Program-made: the position numbers and the translations under genes | The notes under the pieces: generated by a model | The model's database searches: none | What the model was told of the DNA's origin: nothing | Seen by the model: only the letters and a program-made list of their open reading frames with translations | In this document: positions 61,270 to 64,000 of the stretch, piece by piece | Layout of the letters: the number at the start of each line of letters is the position of its first letter | How positions within the stretch are numbered: position 1 is the first letter of the stretch | Source of the DNA: Xanthomonas nasturtii | Lineage (GTDB): Bacteria > Pseudomonadota > Gammaproteobacteria > Xanthomonadales > Xanthomonadaceae | Direction: 5' to 3' | Length of the DNA: 64,000 nt | Assembly: GCF_001660815.1 (NCBI RefSeq) | Contig: NZ_LYMI01000002.1 | Location: 1 to 64,000, forward strand

Positions 61270-62442
61270 ATGACCTCGACACCCCAACGAATTCCCACAG
61301 GACCGATGATGGACACGACAGCAGGAACTATCGGCGGCGGCGCACGCGTCCTCGTGGTCGGCGCAAGCTTCGCCGGGCTCTCGACTGCCTACTGGATGGA
61401 TCGGATCGGCTACACCGTCACGGTGATCGAAGTCGCCAAGGGGCTGAAGAAGGGCGGTTCGCCCGTCGACGTGCGCGAAGGAACGGTCGATATCGTCCGC
61501 CGCATGGGGCTTCTCGATGAGATACGCGCCTTGAGCCTGCCGCCGAAGCGAACGGAGTTCCGCAACGCGCAAGACCAGGTCGTCGCGACGATGGAAGGCC
61601 AGCATGCGCTGCCGCAGGCAGAAGACTATGAGATCGAACGGGATGTCCTTCTGGAACTGCTATCGGGCAAGATCAAGGGTCGGGTCGAATGCATCTTTGG
61701 CGACAGTATCGCGGCGATCGAGCAGTCCTGCGACGACGTCGAGGTGACATTCTCGGGCGGGAACCGAGGACGGTTCGAGCTGGTGTTCGGTTGCGACGGC
61801 AGTCATTCATCGCTTCGAAAGATGATCTTCGGGCCAGAGAAGGAGTTTGCCCTGTTCCTGCAGAACTACTTCGCGATCGCCATCGTCGACACCTTGCTGA
61901 TTCCGCAGGACACCACGCAGATTTACAACGTGCCAAGCAAGACGATGATGCTCAACGCCTACAACGGGAAGACCGATGTCTGCTTCTGCTTCTATTCCGA
62001 GAAGGAATTCGACTACGACTATCGTGATGCCGAACAGCAGCGCCGCATCATTCGGGAGCATTTCGAGACCGAAGGCTGGCGCGCCCCCGAGATGATCGCA
62101 GAGGCGTTGCGTTCGCCCAATTTCTATTTCGACAAGTTCAGCCAGATAAGGATGTCTAGCTGGAGCAAGGGACGGGTTGCATTGGTCGGCGACGCCGCGT
62201 ATTGCGCAACGCCTGCTGCCGGCATGGGCGGATCGTTGGCGATTGTCGGGGCCGCAGCCCTTGCCGATGCCTTCATGGAACACGAGGGACGGCACGAAGA
62301 TGCTTTCCGCGACTACGACGCGCGCCTGCGTCCATTCATCGACGAGGTCCAGAAACAGGCGATCGACTTCGGGCTCGAGATGATTGCCCCCAGAACGCAG
62401 GAAGCGATAGACCAACGGAATGCGCAGTTCGCGGCGGGTTAG
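61270..62442 (+). CDS. TetX-like FAD-dependent monooxygenase
   Basis: 390 residues; ATG at 61270 (in-phase ATGs at 61306 and 61309 are possible). The FAD Rossmann motif is VLVVGASFAGLSTAYWMDRIG (about 27-47), the middle motif FGCDGSHSSLRK, and the third VALVGDAAYCATPAAGMGGS. This is the group A flavoprotein monooxygenase family, close to tetracycline-destructase and aromatic hydroxylase members. The substrate is unknown. Its codon choice and lower GC differ from neighbours. It stands alone and ends at a strong terminator, so recent acquisition is possible. Confidence 0.83.
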   Translation: MTSTPQRIPTGPMMDTTAGTIGGGARVLVVGASFAGLSTAYWMDRIGYTVTVIEVAKGLKKGGSPVDVREGTVDIVRRMGLLDEIRALSLPPKRTEFRNAQDQVVATMEGQHALPQAEDYEIERDVLLELLSGKIKGRVECIFGDSIAAIEQSCDDVEVTFSGGNRGRFELVFGCDGSHSSLRKMIFGPEKEFALFLQNYFAIAIVDTLLIPQDTTQIYNVPSKTMMLNAYNGKTDVCFCFYSEKEFDYDYRDAEQQRRIIREHFETEGWRAPEMIAEALRSPNFYFDKFSQIRMSSWSKGRVALVGDAAYCATPAAGMGGSLAIVGAAALADAFMEHEGRHEDAFRDYDARLRPFIDEVQKQAIDFGLEMIAPRTQEAIDQRNAQFAAG

Positions 62443-62565
62443 AGCGTCTGCGACCAGCATGCTTGAGCGTGTATGCGAAGCTGCGGCTTGCAACCCGCCA
62501 CACGCGCACATGCACCAGTCGCCCCCGCGCGCTACGACGCAGCGCAGCGCAGCATAGCCACGACG

Positions 62566-62591
62566 AAAAGCCCGCATCGCTGCGGGCTTTT
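62566..62591. terminator. Bidirectional rho-independent terminator
   Basis: AAAAGCCCGCA-TCGC-TGCGGGCTTTT has a perfect 11-bp stem (including A-T pairs) with a T-run on each strand. It lies between the convergent monooxygenase and TonB-domain genes. Confidence 0.9.
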
Positions 62592-62621
62592 GCTGTTTCT
62601 ATGCTATCAACGCTCCAGGCA

Positions 62622-63632
62622 TCAACCGCCTGGATTGAACGACAGCGTACGCCGTGTCGTCACAGGTGCGGCAACCGGTTCGAAACGCCAACGCTTCACC
62701 GCGTTGAGCGCTTCGCGATCGAACACGCGCGGCGGGTTGGCGCGCAGCACGCGCGAGGCGGTGATTGAGCCGTCGGTACCGACCGTGAGTTCCACCAGCA
62801 CTTCGCCGGAGGTGCCGGCGCGCAGGGCTTCAGGGGGATAACGCGGCGCCGGGGTGCTGATCGGGCGCAGCGACTGTGCGGCCGGTGCAGCGGCCGTCGC
62901 TGCCGCTGGTGCCGGACGCGGTGCTGCCGGCGCCGGCGTTTCGGCCTGACGGCGTGCAGCGGCTTGGCGCTCGGCTTCGGCGGTCTGCTGGCGGGCAGCT
63001 TCCTGCTGGGCGGCAATCTGCTGGGCAGCGGCGGCTTCGCGGGTCTGCTGCTCGGCCAGGCGCTTCTGCTCGGCGGCCTGCTTGGCCTTGTCCTCGACCA
63101 GCTTCTTGGCCTGCTCGGCATCCTGCTCGGAGCGGCTGGCGGCGGTCTTCATGCCGGTTTCCAGACCGGCCTTCAGACGCGGCAATGCCGGCGCCTTGGG
63201 GTCGACTTTTTCGATCAACGCAATCAACCGCTGCGCTTCCGGGAATTCTTCGCGGCTGATGCCTTGTTCGGCGGCGATCAGCGTGTATGGCAGCAGGTCG
63301 GTCAGCGCGCTGTTGACGGTGGCGTCCTGCGGCTGCTTCTCACGCAAGGCCAGGTAGTACTCCACCGCGTTATCGCCGGCCGGGGCGTACATGCGGTTGT
63401 CCTGCAGCGCCTTGGTGGCCGATGCGCGCAACTGGTCGGCAGCCATCGACTGCACCTGCGGCGAGACCGCCGTGGCCGGCGTCGGTGCGGTGGCCGTTGC
63501 GGCCGGCGTTGCGCCGGTGGCTGGCGTGGTGCTGGCGGCCTTGTCTTCCTGCTTGGAGCAGGCGGCCAGGCTCACCAGCAAAATGACCGGCGCGATCCGG
63601 CGTGCCATACGGCCCTGTGTCAGATCCAACAT
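62622..63632 (-). CDS. TonB C-terminal-domain lipoprotein with coiled coil
   Basis: 336 residues from ATG at 63632, after AGGGGGA. The lipobox LVSLAAC gives a lipidated Cys near residue 25. A Thr/Ala/Pro linker follows, a helical part, then a long Gln/Ala/Glu coiled coil (about 170-235), a Pro-rich stretch and a TonB-type C-terminal domain. That domain holds PRYPPEALRAGTSGEVLVEL and ALNAVKRWRFEPV. It lacks the N-terminal membrane helix of true TonB. The lipid anchor and TonB fold suggest an envelope linker that may contact receptors or peptidoglycan. Confidence 0.83.
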   Translation of the reverse strand: MLDLTQGRMARRIAPVILLVSLAACSKQEDKAASTTPATGATPAATATAPTPATAVSPQVQSMAADQLRASATKALQDNRMYAPAGDNAVEYYLALREKQPQDATVNSALTDLLPYTLIAAEQGISREEFPEAQRLIALIEKVDPKAPALPRLKAGLETGMKTAASRSEQDAEQAKKLVEDKAKQAAEQKRLAEQQTREAAAAQQIAAQQEAARQQTAEAERQAAARRQAETPAPAAPRPAPAAATAAAPAAQSLRPISTPAPRYPPEALRAGTSGEVLVELTVGTDGSITASRVLRANPPRVFDREALNAVKRWRFEPVAAPVTTRRTLSFNPGG

Positions 63633-63771
63633 GCGTCCCCCTTACCCCGAGTGCGAAAGATAACGTTGCTGCGGCGAGCGCCGGCCATTGTTCCCGCAAT
63701 GGACGGCAATGCCGCAATCTAGCATTGCCGGGGCGGTCTAAGCCAAGGGTTGCGCGGCGAACCGGCGAAAT

Positions 63772-64000
63772 TCATCCCGCCGGGGTCGCCATGGCTGCGG
63801 CGGCCGGCACGCGTGCCGCCGGTTCGGGCGGCGGCGGGGCGGGGCAGTAATGGCGCAGGAAGTCCGCGTGCGCGGGCAGCCGCCCCAGTGCCGTTTCCAC
63901 CCGGGTGCGGATGTTGTCCAGGAAATGACGAAGCTCGGCATCGCCCATCAGGTCGGCGACCGGGTGGTGCTGCTGCGGCACGATGCCCTGGCCCAGCATC
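63772..64000 (-). CDS. C-terminus of a tryptophan-halogenase-like protein, cut by window edge
   Basis: About 76 residues are visible: MLGQGIVPQQHHPVADLMGD, then RRVETALGRLPAHADFLRHY-like sequence and a Pro/Ala-rich tail ending at TGA 63772-63774. The GQGI-P--YHP-AD pattern and P-H--F---YC are typical of the C-terminus of tryptophan-halogenase-family flavoproteins, from memory. The gene continues to the right, beyond the window. Such genes often sit near TonB-dependent receptor loci. Confidence 0.7.
   Translation of the reverse strand, partial: MLGQGIVPQQHHPVADLMGDAELRHFLDNIRTRVETALGRLPAHADFLRHYCPAPPPPEPAARVPAAAAMATPAG

Overview
The window is chromosomal DNA of a Xanthomonas species. The decisive evidence is an almost complete xanthomonadin (brominated aryl polyene) pigment locus at about 5.5-23.4 kb. 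High GC and Xanthomonas-type housekeeping neighbours support this. The exact species cannot be fixed from sequence alone. No rRNA, tRNA or CRISPR array is visible.

Layout. At 1-0.7 kb there is a cut IS5-family transposase followed by hairpin repeats. At 0.7-4.9 kb there are two coupled small proteins and a secreted S9 peptidase. The pigment locus spans 5.5-23.4 kb. It holds the 3-hydroxybenzoate:ACP ligase (xanA2), a dead hypothetical gene, chorismatase xanB2, a flavin halogenase-like oxidoreductase and the acyl carrier protein (xanC). Then come a membrane protein, two acyltransferases, two dehydratases, a LolA-like protein, an MMPL exporter with a duplicated 5' end, a ketoreductase, a second halogenase-like flavoprotein, a GT2 glycosyltransferase and a ketosynthase/chain-length-factor-like pair. 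The parts list fits starter activation, an iterative type II polyketide cycle, halogenation and lipid/sugar attachment, then export.

At 23.6-31.3 kb lie YcgL, a 1106-residue membrane-anchored ankyrin protein, a small tyrosine phosphatase, a GH15 enzyme and glucose-6-phosphate dehydrogenase with a histone H1-like tail. At 31.3-39.9 kb lie a CPA2 K+/H+ antiporter, MgtE, a secreted protein, a Pat-type protein acetyltransferase and a DUF475 membrane protein. A second hairpin-repeat cluster (40.0-40.5 kb) precedes a strong promoter with NrdR-like boxes that drives nrdA-nrdB. Two AT-richer genes (DUF3800 plus an unknown protein) sit between nrdB and a flavodoxin-thioredoxin pair that probably serves ribonucleotide reductase.

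At 47-54.9 kb lie a DUF3592-like protein, a frameshifted thioesterase, a panE-like reductase, a second DUF3800 gene, an ABC-2 exporter, ferredoxin-NADP reductase and a divergent Ni/Co efflux pair (dmeF and an RcnR-type repressor) with visible operators. At 55-64 kb lie a truncated GH39 xylosidase, a membrane protein/XRE pair ended by a 210-bp MITE-like element, a lipoprotein hydrolase with an ABC exporter, a TetX-like flavin monooxygenase, a TonB-domain lipoprotein, and the C-terminus of a tryptophan-halogenase-like protein cut by the window edge.

Decay and mobility marks recur: an IS remnant, two frameshifted genes, one truncated gene, a tandem duplication, a MITE and three repeat families. 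The best candidates for something undescribed are the two-gene insert in the nrd operon, the covarying hairpin repeats, and the pair of halogenase-like enzymes in the pigment cluster.
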